Part shown: positions 1 to 8,318 of the stretch, in pieces | Layout: each line of letters begins with the position of its first letter | Numbering within the stretch: position 1 is the stretch's first letter | NCBI RefSeq assembly: GCF_900113325.1 | Contig: NZ_FOOY01000008.1 | Location: 67,388-130,405 of the forward strand | Direction: 5' to 3' | DNA: 63,018 bases | Source of the DNA: Sporolactobacillus nakayamae | Lineage (GTDB): Bacteria; Bacillota; Bacilli; Bacillales; Sporolactobacillaceae | Notes under the pieces: model-generated | The model's database searches: none | What the model was told of the DNA's origin: nothing | What the model saw: only the letters and a program-made list of their open reading frames with translations | Made by a program: the position numbers and the translations under genes

Positions 1-235
1 ACTTCGGGTCTTCGGTTCGACTTCTCCTCTCTTGGGTTTGACTTTGATCGGGTTCGGTTCAACTTTTCGATGGTTCGGTTCAACTTCGGGTCTTCGGTTC
101 GACTTTTCCTCTCTTGGGTTCGACTTTGATCGGGTTCGGTTCGACTTCTCCTCTCTTGGGTTCGACTTTGATCGGGTTCGGTTCGACTTTTCCCTCGTTA
201 GGTTGAACTTCAATATTCGGTCAAATCCTTCTCTT
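1..235. repeat. Tandem repeat array, left end of window
   Basis: About 20-bp monomers, each carrying GGTTCRACTT, are joined into a higher-order unit in which four distinct monomers follow one another (linkers of the type ctctctt, tgatcgggttc, tcgatggttc, cgggtcttc). The same monomers in the same order and orientation occur at the right end of the window (62815-63018). The higher-order period measured there is 82 bp, which is not a multiple of three, so the open frames across the array are not maintained as protein. The array decays after about position 200. Confidence 0.9.
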
Positions 236-364
236 ATAGGTTTACTGCGCTTCTTCCGTCAACTGCGGAGGAGCTTAATACTACGTAGTCATATGGAAAT
301 TCCTATCAATGGGCAACTGTCTTTAGAGATCTGAATGATTAAGTGATCGCTGTTTCATCGTATG

Positions 365-397
365 AAAAAAAGGATGGGCTTTTACCCATCCTTTTTT
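365..397 (-). terminator. Rho-independent terminator of manC
   Basis: A perfect inverted repeat (GGATGGG / CCCATCC, loop of about 6) is flanked by A and T runs. It lies 15 bp beyond the manC stop codon. Read on the minus strand the stem is followed by seven T residues. Confidence 0.9.
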
Positions 398-411
398 CAG
401 CAATTTACTTT

Positions 412-1788
412 TTATCCGCGTACCTGCGAACAATTCATTTCGATTTCTTTCCAGGTCATCAGCTTGCGGTCGATATCTTCTTCAATCAGCTGGCTGCCGA
501 TCTGTACTTCGATCAATTCGAGTGCTTCATCCGCTTTAATGGCATGCAACGTTTCAGCCGTCACGATCACTACATCACCGGGTTTGATCGAACGGATCAC
601 GCCGTTTTCCGCATAGCACCCGCTGCCCTTGACGATTGTCCACACTTCCTTGCGCATGTGGTGGCAGTGATAGCTGAGATTGGCACCGGCTTTGATCACG
701 ATCTTTTTTGTCAGCACTTCTTCGTTGTTGGCTGAGTAGCGGGAATAATCCAAAACGCGGTACGATCCCCATTTGCGTTCTTCATACATCGGCCGCTGAT
801 CAAAGCCCTTCATCACTTCTTTGATGCGTGGACTTTGTTCCTTATCTGATACGAGAATACCATCCGGGCTGACTGCGACAATCGCGTTGGAGACGCCGAG
901 TACAGTCACCGGCAGATCAAGTTCGTTAATCAAATTCGTGTTTGCCGAATCATCACTGATGATCCCTTTGCCAATTTGTTTAGTCGCCATTTCCTCTGTC
1001 AACGTGTTCCACGTACCAAGATCTTTCCAGAATCCGTCATATGGAAGCGCGACAATGTTTTTCGCCTTCTCCACAACCGCGTAATCAAAGCTGATTTTTG
1101 GCAACTTGTTGAACTGCTGCGAAAGTTCCTCATAGTTGAGCGGCAATCCAAGCGATTCAAGAATCGAAATCACATACTTTAGACGGAACGCGAACACCCC
1201 GCAGTTCCAAAGCGCCGAGTCTTTAATCAGCGTCTTTGCCAACTCTGTGTCCGGCTTTTCAGTAAAATGGTCGACTTTGATATAGTCTTTATTTTCGCCC
1301 TTAGTCGGCACCATATAGCCGTACTTTTCCGATGGATAGGTCGGTTTGACACCCATCAGTGCCAAATCTGCTTTCGTTTCGTTGAGCAGATTCTCCAAAT
1401 CGAGAATTCGTTCGAAAAATGCGGTGTCGACGTATGGATCCACAGGCAGAACAGCGACCGCATCATCCAGCGAGCTGTCCGTCATCGTATACAGATAAGC
1501 CGCCGCAAGCGCGATCGCCGGGAATGTGTCGCGACGCTCCGGTTCAACAATTAAAGGCACATCTTTTCCAAGCTGGTTCTCAAGCATTTCAACCTGGCCT
1601 TTACCGGTCGCGATCACCGTGGACTGACCGAGCCCTACTTCATTAAGTTGCCCAAACACGCGCTGTACCATTGATGACAGCTTTTTATCATGATCTTCAA
1701 GCACTCTCAGGAATTGTTTGGATCGTGCATCATTAGACAACGGCCACAATCTTTTACCTGAGCCGCCTGATAGTAAAACTAAACGCAT
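412..1788 (-). CDS. manC: Mannose-1-phosphate guanylyltransferase, possibly bifunctional with mannose-6-phosphate isomerase
   Basis: Makes GDP-mannose from GTP and mannose-1-phosphate for cell-surface polysaccharides. The 458-residue length is that of type II ManC/AlgA enzymes. The N-terminal nucleotidyltransferase opens with the pyrophosphorylase signature LSGGSGKRLWPLS (residues 6-18) and has the sugar-binding FTEKP near 175. A C-terminal cupin (about 345-455) carries a His cluster around SYHCHHMRKEVW, as in the isomerase half of bifunctional members. The start ATG follows AGGAGA. The gene stands alone between a terminator and a tRNA, with no polysaccharide cluster in view. Whether the cupin half is an active isomerase cannot be decided here. 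Confidence 0.92.
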   Translation of the reverse strand: MRLVLLSGGSGKRLWPLSNDARSKQFLRVLEDHDKKLSSMVQRVFGQLNEVGLGQSTVIATGKGQVEMLENQLGKDVPLIVEPERRDTFPAIALAAAYLYTMTDSSLDDAVAVLPVDPYVDTAFFERILDLENLLNETKADLALMGVKPTYPSEKYGYMVPTKGENKDYIKVDHFTEKPDTELAKTLIKDSALWNCGVFAFRLKYVISILESLGLPLNYEELSQQFNKLPKISFDYAVVEKAKNIVALPYDGFWKDLGTWNTLTEEMATKQIGKGIISDDSANTNLINELDLPVTVLGVSNAIVAVSPDGILVSDKEQSPRIKEVMKGFDQRPMYEERKWGSYRVLDYSRYSANNEEVLTKKIVIKAGANLSYHCHHMRKEVWTIVKGSGCYAENGVIRSIKPGDVVIVTAETLHAIKADEALELIEVQIGSQLIEEDIDRKLMTWKEIEMNCSQVRG

Positions 1789-1920
1789 AGTAATCTCTCC
1801 TCATGATCTTTCGTTCACATAGATAGTGGCGATTACCAAAGCCTATGTAAGAAAAATCGTTCTATTCTCTTTAGGGAATGTCTCCTTTTTATCTCATGGA
1901 GGGTATAAAATCTTAACTCT

Positions 1921-1950
1921 ATTATGCCACTAAAAGGAAATAACGATCAA
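1921..1950 (-). promoter_or_regulatory. Candidate sigma-A promoter of manC
   Basis: On the minus strand TTGATC (1945-1950) and CATAAT (1921-1926) are 18 bp apart, which gives a leader of about 125 nt before manC. The rest of the gap between manC and the tRNA promoter (1951-2172) shows nothing I recognise. Confidence 0.5.
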
Positions 1951-2172
1951 TACGCATTGGCCAATTCGCCTATTTTTGTTGATCTGTGGATCCGCTTTGC
2001 CAGATACTTACCAGTTATGCTGTTCGCCATGTGACAGGCATTGAATTTCCCAATCACTCCTCCATACAATCCGCACAATTATTTCTACATCCATTATAGG
2101 TTTGTCTCCTTAATTCGCTTCCTCCTATTGCTAGCGCATCTTCATCCGCTATTAATTTTTTTGAACAAACCC

Positions 2173-2201
2173 TTGCATTTTTATTTTCTACTGGTTATAA
2201 T
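2173..2201 (+). promoter_or_regulatory. Sigma-A promoter of the tRNA gene
   Basis: TTGCAT (2173-2178), a 17-bp spacer and a perfect TATAAT (2196-2201) put the transcription start about 12 nt before the mature tRNA 5' end. Confidence 0.85.
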
Positions 2202-2220
2202 ATTTCTTGTTCTGATTCAT

Positions 2221-2292
2221 TACCCCATGGCCAAGCGGTAAGGCAACGGATTCTGATTCCGTGATGCTCAGGTTCGAATCCTGATGGGGTAA
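2221..2292 (+). tRNA. tRNA-Gln (anticodon CTG)
   Basis: The cloverleaf is complete. The acceptor stem pairs TACCCCA with TGGGGTA. The anticodon arm ACGGA / TCCGT encloses the loop TTCTGAT with anticodon CTG, so it reads CAG. The T arm is TCAGG-TTCGAAT-CCTGA and the discriminator is A2292. No CCA is encoded. It has its own promoter and terminator, unlike the large tRNA clusters usual in Bacillales. This is the CUG isoacceptor; the more usual UUG isoacceptor is not in this window. Confidence 0.95.
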
Positions 2293-2300
2293 TCACACAA

Positions 2301-2342
2301 GAGCCCGAAATCTTTTTTACAAAGGATTTCGGGCTTTTTTAT
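2301..2342 (+). terminator. Terminator of tRNA-Gln
   Basis: The stem AGCCCGAAATC / GATTTCGGGCT is followed by a run of six T, just after the tRNA. Confidence 0.93.
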
Positions 2343-2383
2343 ACTATAAGAAAGTATATAATTTTAAGGATCATAGTATAAGT

Positions 2384-2708
2384 GCAACTAAGTCTTCGTC
2401 TTCGCCAGAGGCTTGGCGAAGCCAAGTTTTCTAATAAATCATTTTGATCCTTAATTAAGTAACGCGGCCGGAATAAAATAAGCGGAGATTTTCCGGCTAT
2501 TTGCATCCTGGCGCTTGTTTTACAGGTACATAAGGGTAATTTTTCCGCTTATGCACAGAAAAGCCCTCCATTTTCACGTTTTTCGATGCGATAAGCGGAA
2601 TTTTTCCGTTTATTTCTCAGATTGGGCGCTAACCTGATCACCCCAATCGAATCTTATGATCTTATCGTCGTACCGGTAAGACAAAACGCTATATTTTCTT
2701 AACTTGTA
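2384..2708 (+). repeat. Dispersed repeat family 1, copy 1
   Basis: About 325 bp, nearly identical to 8319-8644 and, over its core, to 16241-16506 and 52215-52518. It contains three imperfect palindromes of the type ATAAGCGGAATTTTTCCG. Its first 40 bp carry a perfect 8-bp hairpin (CTTCGCCA at 2400-2407, TGGCGAAG at 2414-2421) that only copies 1 and 2 have. Its right end (TTTCTTAACTTGTAAA) runs directly into the terminator of the minus-strand tetR gene. Confidence 0.92.
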
Positions 2709-2711
2709 AAG

Positions 2712-2741
2712 AAAGGCAGACAAGCTGCTGCCCTTCCTGCT
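2712..2741 (-). terminator. Probable terminator of the TetR gene
   Basis: On the minus strand GAAGGGCAG pairs with CTGCCTTTC around a loop of about 8, followed by a T-rich stretch. It begins 10 bp after the stop codon and abuts repeat family 1. Confidence 0.6.
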
Positions 2742-2750
2742 TCAAAAAAA

Positions 2751-3389
2751 TTAGACGTATTTATTAGGCTTCATGTTAGGATCGGGGCAGGCACCTTTAC
2801 TACCAAACAGGCCTCGGTAAAACATGATGTCAAGTTCATGGTCAATTTTTTGCAACGACTGCGGGGTCATATTGAATTTTTCCATATGCTGCCGATTGCG
2901 GAAGTACTGAAAGAACATATCGATGTAGATAAAAACTGCTGTATCGCTCAAATCATCGGCAATGTAGCCGTCCTTACGCCCACGTGCAACGAATTGCTGC
3001 CAAAAATCGCTCTGGCTGTCAAAAAATAGCTCAAACTCATTATTGTCTTGAAAGATTTGGAAAATGAGTTCCGCCATCTCCGCATTTACACTACGATGCG
3101 CATGCTGAGAAAGCAGCTGCATCTGTTGCAAGATCTCCGGAAATGACAGCGTCGGGTCGTTCAAATAACCCATGAGTGTATCGTGAAACTTAGTCAGGAT
3201 CCGCATAACAACTGCCTGTGACAGTTCATCCTTGCTTGAAAAATAGCTATAGAGGGTTGCTGATGAAATGCCAATCATTTGCGCTAAATCACGCATTTTT
3301 ATCTCTTCCGGATCCGCTTTTAAATGCATTTTAGCGGCTGCCTCGAGAATACGCTCGCGCATCATGTCCTTTCGCTCACTTCGTTTCAT
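2751..3389 (-). CDS. TetR/AcrR family transcriptional regulator
   Basis: A 212-residue repressor-type protein. Residues of about 12-60 form the TetR helix-turn-helix (RDLAQMIGISSATLYSYFSS). The remaining helical part would bind the ligand and dimerise; its ligand is unknown. It is divergent from an ABC exporter gene, and the 143-bp gap between them holds back-to-back promoters around an inverted repeat. It therefore probably represses both itself and the exporter and is released by a toxic substrate of the pump. That function is inferred from the arrangement. Confidence 0.88.
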   Translation of the reverse strand: MKRSERKDMMRERILEAAAKMHLKADPEEIKMRDLAQMIGISSATLYSYFSSKDELSQAVVMRILTKFHDTLMGYLNDPTLSFPEILQQMQLLSQHAHRSVNAEMAELIFQIFQDNNEFELFFDSQSDFWQQFVARGRKDGYIADDLSDTAVFIYIDMFFQYFRNRQHMEKFNMTPQSLQKIDHELDIMFYRGLFGSKGACPDPNMKPNKYV

Positions 3390-3427
3390 TGTACATCCAC
3401 ACTTTCATGCTCGTTTTTTCATTATTC

Positions 3428-3500
3428 ATTTTAAGAAAAAATGTTAATTTTGTCAAAAAACTAAAACGATGTTGACTTTTTGTTTTAGTTTTTTTATATT
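3428..3500. promoter_or_regulatory. Divergent tetR/ABC promoters around a shared inverted repeat
   Basis: Plus strand: TTGACT (3472-3477), 17 bp, TATATT (3495-3500), serving the ABC gene. Minus strand: TTGACA (3451-3456) and TAAAAT (3428-3433), also 17 bp apart, serving tetR. A perfect 13-bp inverted repeat, AAAAAACTAAAAC (3455-3467) and GTTTTAGTTTTTT (3482-3494), touches the tetR -35 box, encloses the ABC -35 box and runs up to its -10 box. A dimeric repressor bound here would cover both promoters. Confidence 0.8.
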
Positions 3501-3532
3501 TAACTGTGTATTAAAAATAAAGGAGGAAACAC

Positions 3533-5518
3533 ATGGCCTTTCTCGAATTACATGATATTCACAAAGCATACTTTTTAGGTAAAGAGAAGTTTCCCGTATT
3601 GAAGGGCATTGACCTCCAACTGGAACGAGGCGAATTCGTTTCGATTTTAGGAGAATCCGGGGGCGGTAAATCAACCCTGATGAATATTATCGGCGGATTG
3701 GATCGTAAATTCACCGGTCAAGTAACTGTTGACGGAAAAGAATTGGATCATACCAAGGAGAAACAACTGGACAACTACCGCCGCCGCACGATTGGTTACA
3801 TTTACCAATCGTACAATCTCATTAGTCATCTCAACATCGTTGAAAATGTTTTGGTTTCTTTAGATATGACGACGCTGAACAGCAGTCAGAGAAGAGAACG
3901 GGCTATCACGTTACTTAAAAAGGTTGGTCTAGGTCAACATTTAAAGAAACGCCCGAGTCAACTTTCCGGTGGTCAGAAACAGCGTGTGGCTATTGCGCGT
4001 GCGTTGGCAAGCGATCCTGAAATTATCATTGCGGACGAACCGACAGGCGCTTTGGACTCCAAGAACACCGCAGAGGTTCTCAAGCTTTTGGAGCAGATTG
4101 CGGAGGAAGGGAAACTGGTTATCGCCGTCACGCATTCCCAAGAGGTGGCCAATCACGGAACACGGATCGTCCATCTTACCGATGGAAAAATTGATGGCGA
4201 CACGCGACTCAAACCAGCCTATGAAATGCCAACGGATGCTCATAACGATTTTCAGGCAAAGCCGCTCTCCTCAGGAGCAAGTTATAAGAATGCGTTTAAA
4301 CACCTCACCTTTAATTTTTGGCGTAATTCACTCATCATGCTGGGTACAGCGATCGGTCTGTTCGCCGTTCTGCTCTTTAGCGGTCTAGGAAACGGGGTCA
4401 ACGCTTTCATCCAGGATCAAATTAATTCAATGATCAATCCCAATTCGATTACTGTGATGAAAAACCCGACCGGAAAGAAAATGGGTAGCGCTGAACTGCA
4501 GCAGTCGATGCAGCAATTTGCGAATGACCCTTCTAAACTGCTGTTTAAAGACACTCAGGTTGAGCGTCTGCGCGATTTAAAGCATGTGGACAAGGTTGAA
4601 CCGGGCTATCAGCTCAGCACGTACACTTTATCCTACAACAAAAAGAACTCGAGCAGCTCAGGGATTCAGACGTGGACGAAGGCATTCGCCGACGATACGG
4701 TTAAAACGGGGCATGCACCTGGGAACAACGAGATCGTGATCAGTAAGAACCAGGCGATTTCCCTTACCAGTGCCAAAACTTACAAACAGCTTCAGGGGAA
4801 AACAATCAAACTTACTTTGCAATGGATCAATACGAAAAACCAGCCGATTCAGATCACGGGCAAACTAAAGGTTGTCGGGTTCACAAACGGTGGACAGGCC
4901 AGCATTCCGGCGGTAACAAACTACCACACCATGCGTGAACTGATCGAGAAGAAGAACGGTGAGACAAAGGCAAACTTTATTTCCGTTAACGTTACCGAAC
5001 CAACCTATGTAAAACAAGTTGCCAAGAAGATCCAAGGGTTAAAGGATAACGATAAATACGTTTATGGAGCCATTACCGTCGGCGATATATTAGACACGGT
5101 CAATCAATACGTCCAGATCGCCTCAATCGTTCTCGCGGCGATTGCCGGCATTTCGCTTGTGGTTTCCGCCCTCATGATCATCGTGACTATGTATATGTCG
5201 GTATCTGAGCGGACGAAAGAAATCGGCATCCTGCGCGCACTCGGTCAACGCAGGAAGGACATTCGCCGACTGTTTACCGCCGAATCAATCCTGATCGGCT
5301 TATTCTCGGCAGTTCTCGCCCTAATCTTTGCTTACGGATTCAGTGCACTGCTTAATCACCTGCTCTACGGTATCGTTAAATTCAACATGGTTCAGATTAC
5401 AGTAGCGAACATTATTTCAACAATCATCATCGCTCTGGTGATCTCGTTTATCGCCGCACTGTTGCCGGCAAGACGCGCTTCACGACTGAATCCAATTGAC
5501 GCGCTGTCTGCTGATTAA
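3533..5518 (+). CDS. MacB-type ABC transporter, ATPase and permease fused
   Basis: 661 residues. An N-terminal ABC domain (1-230) has Walker A GESGGGKST (40-48), signature LSGGQKQR and Walker B IIIADEPTG. A membrane helix near 265-285 is followed by an extracytoplasmic domain of about 240 residues and three C-terminal helices of the FtsX type ending in an ALLPARRASRLNPIDAL motif. This is the MacB architecture of lipoprotein, peptide or antibiotic efflux proteins; Gram-positive relatives act in peptide export or resistance. Start after AAGGAGG (3520-3526). Paired with the divergent TetR regulator, so probably an inducible efflux or defence pump. The substrate is unknown. Confidence 0.9.
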   Translation: MAFLELHDIHKAYFLGKEKFPVLKGIDLQLERGEFVSILGESGGGKSTLMNIIGGLDRKFTGQVTVDGKELDHTKEKQLDNYRRRTIGYIYQSYNLISHLNIVENVLVSLDMTTLNSSQRRERAITLLKKVGLGQHLKKRPSQLSGGQKQRVAIARALASDPEIIIADEPTGALDSKNTAEVLKLLEQIAEEGKLVIAVTHSQEVANHGTRIVHLTDGKIDGDTRLKPAYEMPTDAHNDFQAKPLSSGASYKNAFKHLTFNFWRNSLIMLGTAIGLFAVLLFSGLGNGVNAFIQDQINSMINPNSITVMKNPTGKKMGSAELQQSMQQFANDPSKLLFKDTQVERLRDLKHVDKVEPGYQLSTYTLSYNKKNSSSSGIQTWTKAFADDTVKTGHAPGNNEIVISKNQAISLTSAKTYKQLQGKTIKLTLQWINTKNQPIQITGKLKVVGFTNGGQASIPAVTNYHTMRELIEKKNGETKANFISVNVTEPTYVKQVAKKIQGLKDNDKYVYGAITVGDILDTVNQYVQIASIVLAAIAGISLVVSALMIIVTMYMSVSERTKEIGILRALGQRRKDIRRLFTAESILIGLFSAVLALIFAYGFSALLNHLLYGIVKFNMVQITVANIISTIIIALVISFIAALLPARRASRLNPIDALSAD

Positions 5519-5633
5519 GTTAACGACCCGTTCACTCTTTCGAAATCTTCCTGATGGGAAGAAACAGGTGAATGTGAAATCGTTAGTATGACCATGACCC
5601 CAAAAAATTTTTTGGAAGAACAGAATAACGTGA

Positions 5634-5685
5634 TAAAAAAGACGACTCGAATTCATTTTCTGAATTCTTGAGTCGTCTTTTTCTT
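5634..5685 (+). terminator. Terminator after the ABC transporter
   Basis: The stem AAGACGACTC / GAGTCGTCTT is extended by an inner GAATTC pair and flanked by A and T runs. A short palindrome (CCAAAAAATTTTTTGG) lies just upstream at about 5600. The remainder of the 5519-5860 gap shows nothing else. Confidence 0.85.
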
Positions 5686-5860
5686 GAGCTGGCTGTCCTT
5701 TACTCGTTCTTTATCCTGTTATTCGATTGACTAAATGATGCGCATCAGTCGATTAATATTTTTTTTGCTTTTATGCACTTTTTCATTCGTGATCGTAAAG
5801 AGGATTTTTTCTATCGATGTAATCGTTTTCAAAAACGGAAACAATTGGATAAATCCGGCA

Positions 5861-6823
5861 TCACTCTACGATAACTTTTTCTAATCTTTTGACCTTAGCT
5901 TTATTTCTCTTGTATACCCAATTGGTGACCACGGGTGTTAATATGGCACTGATGATCACGGATGCTGCAATCTGCGGTGTCGCGATCGCAGCTATGCTCG
6001 CTAAGTTAGGATCTACATTGACCATCGCAGCGGGAGTAGCTACTGCGCTCGCCGCTGTGCTGTTAATCGCAGCACCCGCAACCCCGCTTCCTCCGGTAAG
6101 TTTATCTGAGAATATTCCAAAGATCCCGCCTATGAATACAACAATGAGACCTAAAAGGATACCAGATAATCCGCCTTCAACCAACTGTGAGAAATTCATA
6201 TTGGCGCCAAGCACAAAACCTAAAATGATAATAATGGGTGTCACTCCGGCTGATAAGTGTTTTTTCAAAAAAGTACTTGAGTTCGCCAGAATCATTCCCA
6301 AGAATAGCGGAAGAATTGATCCTATGATTGCCCAAAAAGGAATGGAGGCTTGCCCATTTGCATTCAATGCGATCATTGTGACGGTCGGTCCTACTGATAT
6401 GGTAGTCATAGCCACCGCGCCACGGTCAACTTCATCGCCAAATGTAGCAGTGATTCCAGAGTAGAGCGCATTATTGGCAACGGACATGGCGCCGATAATC
6501 GCAATGGACGATAACCCTAGAAAATTATTATCAAAAAATGAAGCGACCGCAAGGCCCAATAATACGGAAATAGCAATTTTCACAGAGATGATAACTCCAC
6601 CACGATATAACGCCCTAGGAGCTTTGCCAAAGGATAACGTTGCGCCAATGAAAAACATGAATACTCCGACAAGCGGTGCTGTTCCATTAATAATTGCAGT
6701 GGTGAATCCTCCAATATCTAATACCTGAGGAACGATAGAATTAATGGTACAGCCAATAAACATTGGAATTACAATAGTATCACCAGGAATTTTAATCTTT
6801 TTAATTGATTCAAGTATCTGCAT
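5861..6823 (-). CDS. kdgT: 2-keto-3-deoxygluconate permease
   Basis: A 320-residue KdgT-family protein with about ten hydrophobic segments; the N-terminal IKKIKIPGDTIVIPMFIG and the small-residue-rich GGSGVAGAAINSTAASAVAT resemble the family. KdgT imports 2-keto-3-deoxygluconate, a product of pectin or uronate breakdown, by proton symport. Start after GGGAGGGA. It lies 28 bp downstream of the SDR gene and is probably co-transcribed with it. No KDG kinase or KDPG aldolase is in the window, so the imported sugar would have to be used by enzymes encoded elsewhere. Confidence 0.85.
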   Translation of the reverse strand: MQILESIKKIKIPGDTIVIPMFIGCTINSIVPQVLDIGGFTTAIINGTAPLVGVFMFFIGATLSFGKAPRALYRGGVIISVKIAISVLLGLAVASFFDNNFLGLSSIAIIGAMSVANNALYSGITATFGDEVDRGAVAMTTISVGPTVTMIALNANGQASIPFWAIIGSILPLFLGMILANSSTFLKKHLSAGVTPIIIILGFVLGANMNFSQLVEGGLSGILLGLIVVFIGGIFGIFSDKLTGGSGVAGAAINSTAASAVATPAAMVNVDPNLASIAAIATPQIAASVIISAILTPVVTNWVYKRNKAKVKRLEKVIVE

Positions 6824-6851
6824 TTCTGTCCCTCCCCGCTGTCAAAATGGA

Positions 6852-7601
6852 TTAACCGTCTAGCACGATTCCTCCATCCACATCTCCAATTTCACCGTTA
6901 ACAAAGCTTGCTAGATTTGATGCAAAGAATAGGATCATTTGCGCGATCTCAACCGGTTCCGCTCTTCTTCCGAGTGGGATCATCGAAATTACTTTCTTCT
7001 TCTTGTCAGCATCTTCCGACAAAGCAGTCGTCATTGTCGTATTGGTATAAGAAGGGCATACCGCATTGCAATGGATGTTGTATTTTCCGCCTTCCTTGGC
7101 AACCGCCTTAGTTAAGCCATTGACACCTGCCTTACTCGATGCGTAGGCCGCGGTTCCTAACAATCCACCGCCGATTTTGCCGGCAACAGACGAAACATTA
7201 ACAATTTTTCCGCCTTGATTTTCTTTAAAATGAGGGAAAAGTGCATGAATCGTAGTAAAAGTTCCAGTTAAATTAATTTGAATTACTTTTTGCCACTCCG
7301 CATCGCCTAAATCTTCAAATTTTTTCGTACTGACGATACCCGCACAGTTAACGAGGATGTCAATTTTCTTGTGATTTTTTAGAATGGCACTAATGACTTC
7401 TCGAATATTTTCAGGGTTGCTTAAGTCCATTTTGTAGAAAGACACTTGATCGCCCAACTCGGCAACGGTTTGTTTTGCGACAGCTTCATTGATATCGACA
7501 ATTATTGCCTGACCGCCTCCACTAATAATTCCTTTAACAACTTCCTTGCCAATCCCTTGCGCTCCTCCGGTAACAATTGCAATTTCATCTGTGAATTTCA
7601 T
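6852..7601 (-). CDS. Short-chain dehydrogenase/reductase (KduD- or gluconate 5-dehydrogenase-like)
   Basis: A 249-residue classical SDR: cofactor motif TGGAQGIG (11-18), NCAG near 86-89, catalytic Ser in NVSSVAG and YASSK near 152-156, and a C-terminal GEIGDVDGG as in FabG/KduD relatives. It would oxidise or reduce a sugar acid with NAD(P). Being first in an operon with kdgT under a cre site, it may act on a keto-deoxy uronate or gluconate (KduD-like), but sequence alone does not fix the substrate. Start after GGGAGAGGG. Confidence 0.82.
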   Translation of the reverse strand: MKFTDEIAIVTGGAQGIGKEVVKGIISGGGQAIIVDINEAVAKQTVAELGDQVSFYKMDLSNPENIREVISAILKNHKKIDILVNCAGIVSTKKFEDLGDAEWQKVIQINLTGTFTTIHALFPHFKENQGGKIVNVSSVAGKIGGGLLGTAAYASSKAGVNGLTKAVAKEGGKYNIHCNAVCPSYTNTTMTTALSEDADKKKKVISMIPLGRRAEPVEIAQMILFFASNLASFVNGEIGDVDGGIVLDG

Positions 7602-7678
7602 GATTGACCCTCTCCCTTGTGAACTATTTCACTTTTTAATTGATAATATAACCCGTTTGGTGAACTTCCCACCAACGT

Positions 7679-7693
7679 ATGAAAACGATTTCA
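7679..7693. promoter_or_regulatory. cre (CcpA-binding) site upstream of the SDR-kdgT operon
   Basis: ATGAAAACGATTTCA matches the consensus WTGNAANCGNWNNCW at every position. It is 78 bp upstream of the SDR start. A nearby 6-bp inverted repeat (TTGGTG 7657-7662, CACCAA 7670-7675) could be a specific operator, but this is weak. Confidence 0.75.
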
Positions 7694-8318
7694 TTTAATC
7701 CTATTAAAGCGCTTCCACATTTCTATATTATCCTCTTAATACATATTATGTCAAGAAAAACTTATATATCCATTATTCGTATTTTATAGAAAATAATAAC
7801 CTATTTCCAATTTTGATTTCTCACATAATGGGCGTCACAGGAGTGATTTCTCTCGTAGCTAAATCTTATACCTCCACTGGCTCAAAACGGTCATAGGCAA
7901 CCGAGGAGCTGCCTAAATCACTCTATCTGCGAACGTCTTCTGACAATCAACTGGAACGCTCCATGAGAGTCACACATCTGCAACGTTGATTCACATCCTT
8001 TTGCCTAGGCAAAGAACGCCCAGTCCTTACTTCCACCGGATGTGATGACTTTCGCGTTGCATACAGGACGTACTTTCACAGGATGTGATGACTTTCGCAT
8101 TGCATACAGGACATATGCCTAATTAGCGAAAGTTCCTTACATACTTAAGCTCCTTTGCTCCAAATGCGGTTTTGAAGCATCAACCTTGTCTTGGACAGAC
8201 ATTTCTAGTTCACACTGGTAGGAAAGTATAAGAAAACATTTAAAGGAAACGAGTGTAAGCGGTCCGGAAAAACGCCGCGTCCTGCGGCTCACCGGACACT
8301 AGGCCGTCCATGGCCGTC
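7694..8318. repeat. Non-coding stretch with fragments of repeat family 2
   Basis: No convincing gene. Two partial copies of a hairpin module stand in tandem (8036-8074 and 8079-8136): CGGATGTGATGACTTTCGC occurs in the first and the same with one change in the second. In the second, ACTTTCGC (8091-8098) pairs with GCGAAAGT (8126-8133). A second fragment (8251-8318) is a left end of the element at 61994-62329: outer stem GTCCGG/CCGGAC, inner stem GCCGC-gtcct-GCGGC (8274-8288), then GGCC-gtccat-GGCC (8302-8315). It then joins repeat family 1 copy 2. A short phrase reading CSKCGFEAS in one frame near 8165 looks like a zinc-ribbon remnant but is too short to name. Confidence 0.7.

Noticed and set aside
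1-235. CRISPR array
   Set aside because: Monomers are contiguous with no unique spacers, and no cas gene is in the window.
32-334. 100-codon open frame over the left tandem array
   Set aside because: It has no ribosome site, and the 82-bp period of the array shifts the frame, so the peptide is a by-product of the repeat.
2221-2292. tRNA-Gln as the attachment site of a genomic island
   Set aside because: No integrase and no repeated tRNA 3' end found in the window.
5889-6464. 191-codon frame opposite kdgT
   Set aside because: It is the shadow of a clear transporter gene on the other strand.
8155-8220. Zinc-ribbon-like phrase CSKCGFEAS as a transposase remnant
   Set aside because: Only about 20 residues before a stop, with no flanking match to a transposase; too little to name.
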